Made by a program: the position numbers and the translations under genes
Notes under the pieces: generated by a model
What the model was told of the DNA's origin: nothing
What the model saw: the letters and a program-made list of their open reading frames with translations, nothing else
Database searches by the model: none
Assembly (NCBI RefSeq): GCF_016583795.1
Contig: NZ_NRRS01000025.1
Coordinates: 1 to 50,195, forward strand
Direction: 5' to 3'
DNA from: Rhabdochromatium marinum
Lineage (GTDB): Bacteria > Pseudomonadota > Gammaproteobacteria > Chromatiales > Chromatiaceae
DNA: 50,195 nucleotides
In this document: piece after piece, positions 18,751 through 26,259 of the stretch
Numbering within the stretch: the first letter of the stretch is position 1
Layout of the letters: every line of letters begins with the position of its first letter

Positions 18751-19131
18751 ATGAGCACAAGAGAGATTGTAGTGCTAACCGATGTGGCACTCATTACCGC
18801 CAGCGTGCAGCGTGGCATGGCCGATGAGATCGTCAAGGCGGCGCAGGAAGCGGGCGCCCAGGGCGCCAGCATCCACTATGCCCACGGCCGCGGGGTGCGC
18901 GAACGCTTGGGCATTCTGGGGCTGGCAGTCGAGGCCGAGAAAGAAGTGATTAACATCGTGGTCTCGACCGATCAGGTGGATCGGGTGTTTGAGAAAATGT
19001 ATCTGGCCGGCAAGATGGATACGCCAGGCATGGGATTTATGTGGGTGACGCCGCTGGAAAAGGCCGCCACCTTTGTGCCACCGGAGATCGTTGAGCGCCT
19101 GACGCGCAAACCGAACCGAGCCAATGGATGA
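18751..19131 (+). CDS. PII-like regulator, first copy
   Basis: The 126-residue cytoplasmic protein has the beta-alpha-beta fold pattern of the PII superfamily: VLTDVALITASVQRGMADE for the first strand and helix, a short loop AHGRGVRERLGILGL in place of the T-loop, and KEVINIVVSTDQVDRVFEKM for the second half. The classic uridylylated Tyr of GlnB is absent. It starts 2 bases after the DUF1538 stop. The family is often found beside DUF1538, and a role as ligand-sensing partner of that membrane protein is the simplest reading. The ligand (nucleotide, bicarbonate or other) is unknown. Confidence 0.8.
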   Translation: MSTREIVVLTDVALITASVQRGMADEIVKAAQEAGAQGASIHYAHGRGVRERLGILGLAVEAEKEVINIVVSTDQVDRVFEKMYLAGKMDTPGMGFMWVTPLEKAATFVPPEIVERLTRKPNRANG

Positions 19132-19140
19132 GCCCGCCTG

Positions 19141-19485
19141 ATGATCAGCGAGCAAGCGCAAAAAGTGATCACCTGCATTCTGCCCATGGGGCGAGGCATG
19201 GCGTTGCTGAATCGACTGGTCAAGGAAAAGGGCCTGACGGCGGTCGATATTCACCACGCGCGTGGCCTGGGACGCATCACCCCGCTGCGGCATCGCGGCA
19301 TCGGCGAAATGGCGGAAAAAGAGATTCTGACGGTCTCGGTACCAGCGGCAGAAGCCGATGATCTGTTTGAATTTATCTACACCACCGCCGAAGTCAATCG
19401 CCCGCATGGTGGTTTAATTTTTATGCAGAAATTGCACACAGCAACCCATTTTACGCTGCCTGAGTTACCCGAGGAGACCGCATAA
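19141..19485 (+). CDS. PII-like regulator, second copy
   Basis: The 114-residue protein is related in pattern, but not closely in sequence, to the gene before it: VITCILPMGRGMALLNRLVKE, then a loop ARGLGRITPLRHRGIG, then KEILTVSVPAAEADDLFEFI. It has its own ATG 9 bases after the previous stop. Two dissimilar PII-like subunits behind one DUF1538 protein suggest either a mixed trimer or two separate inputs. The transcript ends at the hairpin at 19540-19567. Confidence 0.8.
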   Translation: MISEQAQKVITCILPMGRGMALLNRLVKEKGLTAVDIHHARGLGRITPLRHRGIGEMAEKEILTVSVPAAEADDLFEFIYTTAEVNRPHGGLIFMQKLHTATHFTLPELPEETA

Positions 19486-19537
19486 ATCCCTGTGCGGGGA
19501 GCATAAAATAAACACTAAAAGTGTTTATTATAGCGCA

Positions 19538-19567
19538 AAAAAAGGCTGCGCAACGGCAGCCTTTTTT
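19538..19567. terminator. Bidirectional rho-independent terminator
   Basis: The hairpin AAGGCTGC-gcaac-GGCAGCCTT is flanked by an A-run on its left and a T-run on its right, so it can stop both the DUF1538/PII operon on the plus strand and tRNA-Gly on the minus strand. Confidence 0.9.
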
Positions 19568-19575
19568 AGAGAATT

Positions 19576-19651
<76 letters not shown>

Positions 19652-19665
19652 GTTGGAAGTTGTGC

Positions 19666-19693
19666 ATTATAGACCATCTTCGGTTTCTGTCAA
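19666..19693 (-). promoter_or_regulatory. Sigma-70 promoter of tRNA-Gly
   Basis: On the minus strand a perfect TTGACA (19693-19688) and a perfect TATAAT (19671-19666) are separated by 16 bases and lie 14 bases ahead of the tRNA. Confidence 0.88.
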
Positions 19694-19711
19694 GAACCTG
19701 TAGCGATTTTT

Positions 19712-20299
19712 TTACCGCTCACTGTTGGGCGACTCGGCAGGTACTTCCTGGCCCATGAGACTTGGCCAGGCGGCGCGGATGTAGAGCACCATGGACCATA
19801 GAGTCAAACCGGCGGCCAGGTATAGCAGCAGAATACCGATCAGTTCGATGGGCAGACCCAGCAGCGGGTCGCGCAGGGTCAGCAGCAGGATTGCAATCAT
19901 CTGCGCAGTGGTCTTGAGTTTGCCGGCCATGGAGACGGCCACCTTGGCGCGACTGCCGATTTCTGCCATCCATTCGCGCAGGGCTGAAACAGTAATCTCG
20001 CGGCCAATGATCACGGCGGCGGGTAAGGCCAGGACTGGACTCGGATCGGCCTGGACCAGCAGCACCAGCACAATGGCCACCATCAGCTTATCGGCCACCG
20101 GATCCAGAAAGGCGCCCAGGGGCGAGGTTTGGTTCCAGCGCCGCGCCAGATAGCCGTCGAGCAGGTCGGTCAGGGCCGCTGCGCCGAACACCAGCGCGCA
20201 AACCAAGCGCGCCCAAGGCACGGGCAGGTAGAAAAGTGCCACAAACACCGGGATCAGCACAATCCGCAGTAGGGTTAGCAGATTCGGAATATTCGCCAT
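19712..20299 (-). CDS. pgsA: CDP-diacylglycerol--glycerol-3-phosphate 3-phosphatidyltransferase
   Basis: This inner-membrane enzyme makes phosphatidylglycerol phosphate, the first committed step to phosphatidylglycerol and cardiolipin. The 195-residue product has the CDP-alcohol phosphotransferase motif DGYLARRWNQTSPLGAFLDP followed by VADK, that is DG-x2-AR-x8-G-x3-D-x3-D, within four to five hydrophobic segments (LTLLRIVLIPVFVALFYLP, VAIVLVLLVQ, LIGILLLYLAAGLTLWS). The start MANIPNLLTLLRI is the usual one for the family. It lies downstream of uvrC with a 125-base gap and directly ahead of the tRNA-Gly promoter, the conserved gammaproteobacterial order. Confidence 0.95.
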   Translation of the reverse strand: MANIPNLLTLLRIVLIPVFVALFYLPVPWARLVCALVFGAAALTDLLDGYLARRWNQTSPLGAFLDPVADKLMVAIVLVLLVQADPSPVLALPAAVIIGREITVSALREWMAEIGSRAKVAVSMAGKLKTTAQMIAILLLTLRDPLLGLPIELIGILLLYLAAGLTLWSMVLYIRAAWPSLMGQEVPAESPNSER

Positions 20300-20424
20300 G
20301 ATTTCGCTCGCCCCTCAGCCGTCAACCGCTCTCAACCATCATGCCTAACTCGGCGCCTCTTGTTCGCGTCCATGGTATGCCGACTGCGCTCGTATAGAAA
20401 ACGGTTTTTCGCATTGACTTGCGG

Positions 20425-22248
20425 TTAGACCGAATTCTGCTGCATGGCCTGGTGAATCTGCTCGGCCAGCGCAGCACCGATGCCATCGACGCGGGCGATC
20501 TCTTCCGCTGTGGCACGGCGCAGTCCGTGCAGACCACCGAAGGCTTTGAGCAGATTGCTGCGTCGCTTGGGGCCAACGCCGGGAATACCCTCCAGCACCG
20601 AGGTGCGGCGCGCCTTGTCACGCCGCTGGCGATGACCGGTGATGGCAAAGCGATGTGCTTCGTCGCGGATTTGCTGCACCAGATGCATGGCGGGCGAGTC
20701 CGCCGGGGCGATGATGGCGTGACGTTGATGCGGTTGCCACAGCTGTTCGGCCCCGGCTTTGCGGTCCGGTCCCTTGGCAACACCGACCAGGCGCACGCCC
20801 TGAATGCCCAGTTCTGCGAGTATCCCCAGCGCGGCACTGAGCTGCCCACGCCCACCGTCGATGAACAACAGATCCGGCAGCGGGATCTCGCCCTGCTTGA
20901 TGCGTTGATAGCGCCGGCCGAGCGCTTGCGCCATGGCGGCATAGTCGTCGCCGGGGACGATGCCGTCGATATTAAAGCGGCGGTAGTCCGACTTGCGCGG
21001 TCCCTCGGCATCGAACACCACGCAGGAGGCGACCGTCAGCTCGCCACCGGTATGGCTGATGTCGAAGCATTCCATGCGCTGCGGCAGTTCATCGAGTGCC
21101 AGCAGCTCACGCAAGGCCTCCAGCCGCGCACTGTAACCGGCGCGGCTGCCCAGGCGCGTTTGCAGTGCCAGATCGGCATTGCTTTGCGCCATCTTGAGCC
21201 ATTGCACCCGATCACCGCGCAGCCGATGCTTGATGACGACCTTATGCCCGGCGCGCTCGGAGAACGCCGCTTCAAGAAAGTCCAGCTCCTCGGGCTCGGC
21301 ACTGAGCAACAATTCGGGCGGAATGTGCTTGTCGGCATAGAACTGAGTCAGGAAACCCGCCATCAGCGTAGCCGCACTGGCATCAGCCGGCGCTTGGGGG
21401 AAAAAGCTCTTATTGCCCAGATTGCGCCCGCCACGGATGAAAAACACCTGCACGCAGTGCAGCCCACCATCGGAAGCACAGGCGAGAATATCCAGATCAC
21501 CCCCGTCTGCGGCGGTGACATACTGGCGCTGCTGAATGCGCCGCAGCATGGCGATTTGATCGCGCAGGGTCGCGGCCTGCTCAAACTCCAGCGCCGCAGC
21601 GGCGGCGTCCATGCGCTCGCCCAGTTCGCGGATCACCTCATCGGTGCGCCCATCGAGAAACTTGATGCTGCGCTCAACGTCTGCACCATAAGCCTCAGGC
21701 TCGATGTAGCCAACGCAGGGCGCGGTGCAACGTTTAATCTGATATTGCAAACAGGGCCGCGAGCGGTTGCGAAAGAAGCTGTCGCGACACTGGCGCACCG
21801 GGAAGATTTTTTGCAGCAGATGCAGGGTCTCGCGCACCGCCGAGGCACTGGGATAGGGGCCGAAATAGCGTCCCTTGCCCTTGCGGGGGCCACGGTAGAA
21901 CGCCAGACGCGGAAAGCGCTCCTGAGTGCTGAGATAAATGAACGGATAGCTCTTGCCATCGCGCAGCAGCACATTAAAGTGCGGCTGATGCGCCTTGATC
22001 AGGTCCGCCTCCAGCAGCAGCGCCTCGCCCTCGGTGCGGGTGAGCGTGATTTGAATATCCGCGATGCGCGCCACCATGACTTGCAAGCGACTATTCAGCG
22101 AGCGGCTGAAATAACTGCTGACCCGTCGCTTCAGCTCCTTGGCCTTGCCAACATAGAGCACCCGGCCCTCGGCATCGAGCATGCGATAGACGCCGGGCTG
22201 GGCCGGGATGCGCGCGAGCAGCGCACGACGCGTCGCCTCACTCAGCAC
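20425..22248 (-). CDS. uvrC: Excinuclease ABC subunit C
   Basis: UvrC makes the two incisions of nucleotide excision repair after UvrA and UvrB have found the lesion. Domain order is standard: GIY-YIG (PGVYRMLDAEGRVLYVGKA), the Cys-rich segment (QIKRCTAPCVGYI), the UVR motif (ALEFEQAATLRDQIAML), the RNase H-like endonuclease (CFDISHTGGELTVASCVVFD) and C-terminal helix-hairpin-helix repeats (LEGIPGVGPKRRSNLLKAFGG). I prefer the GTG at 22248, giving 607 residues. A longer reading to 22302 would only translate the overlapping end of the glycosylase gene in another frame. The overlap with that gene's stop is 11 bases, so the two are probably translationally coupled. Confidence 0.95.
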   Translation of the reverse strand: MLSEATRRALLARIPAQPGVYRMLDAEGRVLYVGKAKELKRRVSSYFSRSLNSRLQVMVARIADIQITLTRTEGEALLLEADLIKAHQPHFNVLLRDGKSYPFIYLSTQERFPRLAFYRGPRKGKGRYFGPYPSASAVRETLHLLQKIFPVRQCRDSFFRNRSRPCLQYQIKRCTAPCVGYIEPEAYGADVERSIKFLDGRTDEVIRELGERMDAAAAALEFEQAATLRDQIAMLRRIQQRQYVTAADGGDLDILACASDGGLHCVQVFFIRGGRNLGNKSFFPQAPADASAATLMAGFLTQFYADKHIPPELLLSAEPEELDFLEAAFSERAGHKVVIKHRLRGDRVQWLKMAQSNADLALQTRLGSRAGYSARLEALRELLALDELPQRMECFDISHTGGELTVASCVVFDAEGPRKSDYRRFNIDGIVPGDDYAAMAQALGRRYQRIKQGEIPLPDLLFIDGGRGQLSAALGILAELGIQGVRLVGVAKGPDRKAGAEQLWQPHQRHAIIAPADSPAMHLVQQIRDEAHRFAITGHRQRRDKARRTSVLEGIPGVGPKRRSNLLKAFGGLHGLRRATAEEIARVDGIGAALAEQIHQAMQQNSV

Positions 22249-22981
22249 GCCTGGGCTCCACAGCCTCGGCGCTGGCGGCACGCTCGGCGCCCTCGGCGGC
22301 ACTGACCGGATCGGTCAGCCAGGCTTTGCAGCGCGCCATCACCTGATCGAACATCGCCTCGGTCAGGCGGCGGGTCTGGGTGTTGTAGCGGCTGCAATGG
22401 TAGGAATCGATCAGCCGTTGCCCACCCGGCAGCGCATACTCGGCCCCATGTGCAAAGCGCAACGCCGACTGCTTGAGTCCACAGCCCAGCAGCACTGCCC
22501 GATGCGCAATCTGCCCCAGAGCCAGCACCACCGCTCCCGGTGGCAAGGCGGCCAGTTCGGCGCTCAGATAGCCATTGCAGGTGCGCATTTCCGCCGGCAG
22601 TGGCTTGTTGGCCGGTGGTAGACATTTCACCGCATTGGTGATGCGACAATCCTTCAGCACCAGCGCATCATCGGCGCTGACTGACTCGGCACAACTGCTC
22701 AAGCCGTGCCGGAACAGGCTGGCATAGAGCAGAATCCCAGCATAGTCGCCGGTGAACGGTCGCCCAGTGCGATTGGCGCCATGCAGACCCGGCGCCAAGC
22801 CGACGATCAACAGGCGTGCCTGCGCATCGCCAAAGGGCGGCACCGGCGCGGCATGGTAGTCGGGATGCGCCGCCCGCACCTCGGTGAGAAATTCCGCCAA
22901 GCGCGGACAGGCGCGGCAGTCGGGGTTAAAGTGCGGCTGCGAGCGAGCCGGTGGGTGGGGAGTGGAAACCAAAGCAGACAT
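22238..22981 (-). CDS. Uracil-DNA glycosylase, family 5 (UDGb) type
   Basis: This base-excision enzyme removes uracil and other deaminated bases from DNA. The 247-residue product has the UDGb motif GLAPGLHGANRTGRPFTGD, where the Gly-Ala replaces the catalytic acid or Asn of other families. DSYHCSRYN stands at the position of the HPS loop, and the Cys residues (DCRACPRL, KCLPP, RTCNGY) fit a 4Fe-4S cluster. The start at 22981 is an ATG. The C-terminus overlaps the uvrC start by 11 bases, so base-excision and nucleotide-excision functions share a transcript. In E. coli the gene before uvrC is the regulator uvrY instead. Confidence 0.88.
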   Translation of the reverse strand: MSALVSTPHPPARSQPHFNPDCRACPRLAEFLTEVRAAHPDYHAAPVPPFGDAQARLLIVGLAPGLHGANRTGRPFTGDYAGILLYASLFRHGLSSCAESVSADDALVLKDCRITNAVKCLPPANKPLPAEMRTCNGYLSAELAALPPGAVVLALGQIAHRAVLLGCGLKQSALRFAHGAEYALPGGQRLIDSYHCSRYNTQTRRLTEAMFDQVMARCKAWLTDPVSAAEGAERAASAEAVEPRRAE

Positions 22982-23082
22982 GGGCGTACAGAGACCATTC
23001 AGGGCGTAACGGTCTTGCTATGATAGCCGCCATGGCTGTTCCTAAAAACCTAAACAAAATTGCTTATGCAGCTTTTAGGCAC
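22982..23082 (-). other. Upstream region of the glycosylase gene, with predicted TnpB guide at its end
   Basis: The 20 bases next to the element end, GTGCCTAAAAGCTGCATAAG on the minus strand (23082-23063), are in the position of a TnpB guide. CCTAAAA (23041) and TTTTAGG (23073) can pair across this segment. A small palindrome GCTATGATAGC lies at about 23017-23027. No convincing promoter for the glycosylase gene was identified. Confidence 0.4.
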
Positions 23083-23150
23083 TTCGCTCTCCGTTGATAA
23101 CACCCTCGCGGGCGAGCAACTGGAGTCCTGGTTGAGCAGTCCCAACCGAA
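23083..23150 (-). ncRNA. Solo right end / omega-RNA of a TnpB element
   Basis: The minus-strand sequence GGTTGGGACTGCTCAACC, then GGACTCCAGTTGCTCGCCC, then a 3' end ATCAACGGAGAGCGAA matches the end of the TnpB element at 49997-50065. The two differ mainly in the loop (GCGA here, a longer loop there) between conserved stem arms. Similarity starts near 23150 and stops sharply at 23083, which defines the element end. No tnpB coding sequence remains. An extra hairpin GCCGGT-GTTG-ACCGGC lies just upstream at 23153-23168. Confidence 0.75.
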
Positions 23151-23388
23151 CGGCCGGTCAACACCGGCAACATAGGCGGTTTCAGCCGTCGAAACCCAAC
23201 TTACGCCGTAAAAATTGCCTCGGCGTTCATCCTGAGCAGAGAACAACTTTGCGATTCGACTTCGATCCCGACCATGGAACGCGAAACCTTCGCGCTTGTA
23301 GATAACCTATCTACGGTAGGGAATTTTGATGAAAAATAAAGAAAAAATCAAGAACTGTTTTTTGCTCCTGCGCACTGCGGTCAACTAC
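23151..23388. other. Non-coding stretch between the TnpB end and the IscB omega-RNA
   Basis: I see no gene here. There are small inverted repeats: GCGAA/TTCGC at 23281-23293 and GTAGAT/ATCTAC at 23298-23314. An A-rich run follows at 23329-23352. The 16 bases TGCTCCTGCGCACTGC at 23373-23388 are in the position of the guide for the downstream IscB omega-RNA. Confidence 0.5.
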
Positions 23389-23585
23389 CCCCGCCTGAAG
23401 GCGAGAGCTTGTGAGGCGACTCACGAGCCGGGTTGACCAGGGTCAGCGGTGAAAATCCGCTCCGTGTGTCACGGGTCGTTAAAACTCACCGGCGGAGGTG
23501 GGAGCCGGTGAGACACATACCCGAGGGGAGCAAGCCGCAAGGCTCCGTCACCAGGCCCGTAAGGGCACGTATTTGGAGAAACGAC
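23389..23585 (+). ncRNA. Solo IscB omega-RNA
   Basis: It repeats the blocks of the left-edge omega-RNA in order: GGTCAACTACCCC, a GCCTGAAGGC hairpin, GGTTGACCAGGG, GCGGTGAAAATCCGC, and the 3' block CACCAGGCCCGTAAGGGCA. The second hairpin is longer (GCTTGTGAG-GCGA-CTCACGAGC). The middle section is a different, perfect 9-bp hairpin CTCACCGGC/GCCGGTGAG (23485-23512), closed outside by TGTGTC/GACACA. Stems kept with different sequence show structural constraint. The nuclease gene that should follow is gone apart from its first codons. Confidence 0.82.
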
Positions 23586-23657
23586 ATGGCCGTTTTCGTC
23601 TTGGACAAGCAGAACAAGCCGCGCAAGACTGATGACAATCAGTATGGAAATCCCTGA
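23586..23657 (+). pseudogene. iscB: iscB remnant, first 12 codons
   Basis: The ATG at 23586 opens MAVFVLDKQNKP, the IscB N-terminus, after which similarity stops and the frame ends at a TGA at 23655. It overlaps the start of the phosphodiesterase gene at 23644 in another frame. Everything from the PLMP motif to the nuclease domains has been deleted. The remaining 23-codon frame could act as a leader peptide for the next gene. Confidence 0.82.
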
Positions 23658-24855
23658 CGGCCTGATCAAGCCCGACTATGCCGGGGGCGGAATCGTCAAC
23701 CTGATGAGTTCGCTGCTGCGCGCACGCGGTGCATCCAGCGACTGGCCGGACGCCCGGCTGCTGCCCGCCTCGGAGCTGACTGACTACCGCCATCTGGTGC
23801 TAATCGTGATCGACGGCCTGGGTGCGGACTGGCTGGCACGACACTCACCCACCGGCCTGCTTGCGCGTCACCAGCTCGGCGCACTGACCAGCGTCTTCCC
23901 CTCCACCACAGCGGCGGCCATTGGCAGCTTTCTGACCGGCGTGCCACCGGCGCAGCATGGCATCACCGGCTGGTTCACCTGGCTGCGCGAGCTGGGTTGT
24001 GTGATGAAACCCTTGCCAGGGCAGCCCCGCAGCGGAGGCCAAAGCGACTGGGGCATGATCAAGGATCTGCGCAGCCTCTTCCCCCGCCCTTCGGTGTTTG
24101 AACGTATACAGACGCCCTCGACCCTCATCAGTCCGCAGTCCATCATTCACTCGGCCTTCAGTCGCGCCCATAGCGGCCCGGCGCGCCTGCGCCCCTTTCG
24201 CAACCTGAAAGACTGTTTTCGCCAGATCGAACAAGCGGTCAAGCTCACCCGTCAGCCAAGTTATATCTACGCCTACTGGTCGGAGCTGGATCATCTCGGG
24301 CACAAGCATGGCATCGACAGCGGCGCCGCCATTGAGCATCTGCATGCGCTCGAACAGGGGCTGGAACACCTCAAAACACGGCTGGCTGGCCAGGATGTTT
24401 GTGTACTGATCAGCGCCGACCATGGTCAGCTCGATGCTTCCCCGGCCGAGCAGACACGGATCAACACCTTTCCGGCACTGGCCGAGCGCTTACAGCTGCC
24501 GCTGTGCGGTGAGGCGCGCGCGGCCTTTTGCTATCCCTGTGCCGGTGAGCTGGAAGGCTTTATTGCAGCGGCCGAGGCAGCGCTCGGCTCCCGCTTTGCA
24601 ATCATCCGTTCCCGCGATCTGCTGGCGCAGGGCTATTTTGGTCCCGGCACGCCACACCCGGAATTGACGCACCGCAGTGGCGATGTCATCTTGATTGGCC
24701 GTGATCACAACGTCATCATTGATCAACTGTTGACGGAACCAGACTTCACGCCCATCGGCGTCCATGGCGGCCTGAGTCGCGCTGAAATGCTGGTGCCCTT
24801 GTGTCGGTTTACGGGTGCTATTTCACCCATCAGCGTGGCAGGGGTTCGTGCTTAA
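23644..24855 (+). CDS. Alkaline-phosphatase-superfamily phosphodiesterase / nucleotide pyrophosphatase
   Basis: The 403-residue protein carries the metal-site residues of the type I phosphodiesterase family in order: VIDGLGADW (metal Asp), PSTTAAAIGSF (Thr nucleophile), YWSELDHLGHKHG (Asp/His), SADHGQLD (Asp-His) and GVHGGLS (His). No signal peptide is seen, so it is likely cytoplasmic. The substrate is unknown; nucleotide and phospholipid-headgroup diesters are typical. The ATG at 23644 gives MEIPDGLIKPDYAG; an ATG at 23632 is also possible, and neither has a clear ribosome site. The start codon lies inside the iscB remnant, so the native 5' region was replaced by element DNA and expression may now depend on it. 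Confidence 0.82.
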   Translation: MEIPDGLIKPDYAGGGIVNLMSSLLRARGASSDWPDARLLPASELTDYRHLVLIVIDGLGADWLARHSPTGLLARHQLGALTSVFPSTTAAAIGSFLTGVPPAQHGITGWFTWLRELGCVMKPLPGQPRSGGQSDWGMIKDLRSLFPRPSVFERIQTPSTLISPQSIIHSAFSRAHSGPARLRPFRNLKDCFRQIEQAVKLTRQPSYIYAYWSELDHLGHKHGIDSGAAIEHLHALEQGLEHLKTRLAGQDVCVLISADHGQLDASPAEQTRINTFPALAERLQLPLCGEARAAFCYPCAGELEGFIAAAEAALGSRFAIIRSRDLLAQGYFGPGTPHPELTHRSGDVILIGRDHNVIIDQLLTEPDFTPIGVHGGLSRAEMLVPLCRFTGAISPISVAGVRA

Positions 24856-24930
24856 TTACTACGAACACGAAATTTTCGTCTTGCCGGCCTAGCAACGGGA
24901 TCGGCATACAACGTCATCACAGAGGCATTG

Positions 24931-26256
24931 ATGTCACAACAAATCGGAGTCATTGGCAGCGGCATCGCTGGTATGGCCAGCGCCTGGCTGCTGGCTGATC
25001 GTCATCAGGTCACCCTAATTGAGCGCAACGACTATATCGGTGGGCACACCCATACCATTATGGTGGAGGAGGACGGTCAGTCGATTCCAGTCGATACTGG
25101 CTTTATCGTTTACAACGAGGCGAACTACCCGTTGCTAACCCGTCTGTTTGAGCGCCTGCAGGTTGCCACGCGCGATGGTGATATGTCCTTCGCCGCGTCC
25201 ATCGGCCCCGGTGAGATCGAATACTCGGGCGATAGCCTGCGCACCCTGTTTGCGCAGCCCAAGCATCTATTCAGCCCTAGCTATTTGCGCATGCTGGCCG
25301 ACATTCTGCGTTTTAACCGTCGCTGCCGACGACTGTTGGATGGGGACGGTTTCGCTGGACTGAGCCTGGGGGACTTTCTGCAACGCGAGCGGCTTGGCGA
25401 GGCTTTTCGCGATCACTATCTGCTGCCGATGGCCGCTGCCATCTGGTCCTGCCCGCCGCGCACCATGATGGACTTTCCGGTCGAGAGTCTGGCGCGGTTT
25501 TTCGACAATCACGGACTGATCCACATTATGCAACGCCCGCTATGGCGCACCGTGGTCAATGGCAGCCACAGCTATGCACAGAAAATCATCGCTGATCTGG
25601 GCACGGAGAATATCCTGCATGATCCGGCGGTCAGGGTGCGGCGTCTAGCCGCTGCGGGCCAGGGCGGACTGAGTCAGGGACTGGAGCAGAGTCCGGGCGT
25701 GGAAGTCACGCTGGCCTCAGGGGCGACCCGTCGCTTTGACGCCGTGGTGCTGGCCTGCCATGCCGATGAAGCCCTGGCGCTGCTGGAGCAGCCGACGGAA
25801 GACGAAACCCGGCTGCTGGGCTGTTTCCGTTATCAGCCCAACCAAACCTGGCTGCATACGGATACGCGCCTGATGCCACGCCGGCGTCAGGTGTGGTCAG
25901 CTTGGAACTATCTCGCAGCACGGCAGCCGGAGGGCCGCCAGGCGGTGTCGGTCAGTTACTGGATGAACCGCTTGCAGGGCCTGAAGACCCACAAGGACTA
26001 TATCGTCTCCCTCAATCCGCTTGAAGCGCCCCGCCCCGAGACGCGCATCACTGACATGATCTATCATCACCCGGTTTTTGATCAGGCCGCTATGGATGCT
26101 CAGCCGGCATTGCAGCGGCTGCAAGGTCAGGGCGGCCTGTGGTTCTGCGGCAGCTATTTTGGCTACGGCTTCCACGAAGACGGCCTGCGCGCAGCGGTGC
26201 AGGCCGTCACCCACATGGGGATAGACACCGCCTGGCTGACGCAGGCAGGCCACTAA
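24931..26256 (+). CDS. FAD-dependent oxidoreductase (amine-oxidase fold)
   Basis: The 441-residue flavoprotein has an N-terminal Rossmann dinucleotide motif (GVIGSGIAGMASAWLL) and the acidic end of the second strand (LIERNDYIGGHTHTI). The C-terminus holds a FAD-binding segment WFCGSYFGYGFHEDGLRAAV. It resembles desaturase- or dehydrogenase-like proteins encoded beside cyclopropane synthase genes. The ATG at 24931 with AGAGG ahead is preferred over a TTG 3 bases upstream. It is the first gene of a four-gene set whose members are 3 bases apart or overlap, so a joint role in modifying membrane fatty acids is likely. The closest described case is the Rhodobacter pathway to methylated furan fatty acids; whether this operon does the same is open. 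Confidence 0.83.
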   Translation: MSQQIGVIGSGIAGMASAWLLADRHQVTLIERNDYIGGHTHTIMVEEDGQSIPVDTGFIVYNEANYPLLTRLFERLQVATRDGDMSFAASIGPGEIEYSGDSLRTLFAQPKHLFSPSYLRMLADILRFNRRCRRLLDGDGFAGLSLGDFLQRERLGEAFRDHYLLPMAAAIWSCPPRTMMDFPVESLARFFDNHGLIHIMQRPLWRTVVNGSHSYAQKIIADLGTENILHDPAVRVRRLAAAGQGGLSQGLEQSPGVEVTLASGATRRFDAVVLACHADEALALLEQPTEDETRLLGCFRYQPNQTWLHTDTRLMPRRRQVWSAWNYLAARQPEGRQAVSVSYWMNRLQGLKTHKDYIVSLNPLEAPRPETRITDMIYHHPVFDQAAMDAQPALQRLQGQGGLWFCGSYFGYGFHEDGLRAAVQAVTHMGIDTAWLTQAGH

Positions 26257-26259
26257 ACA

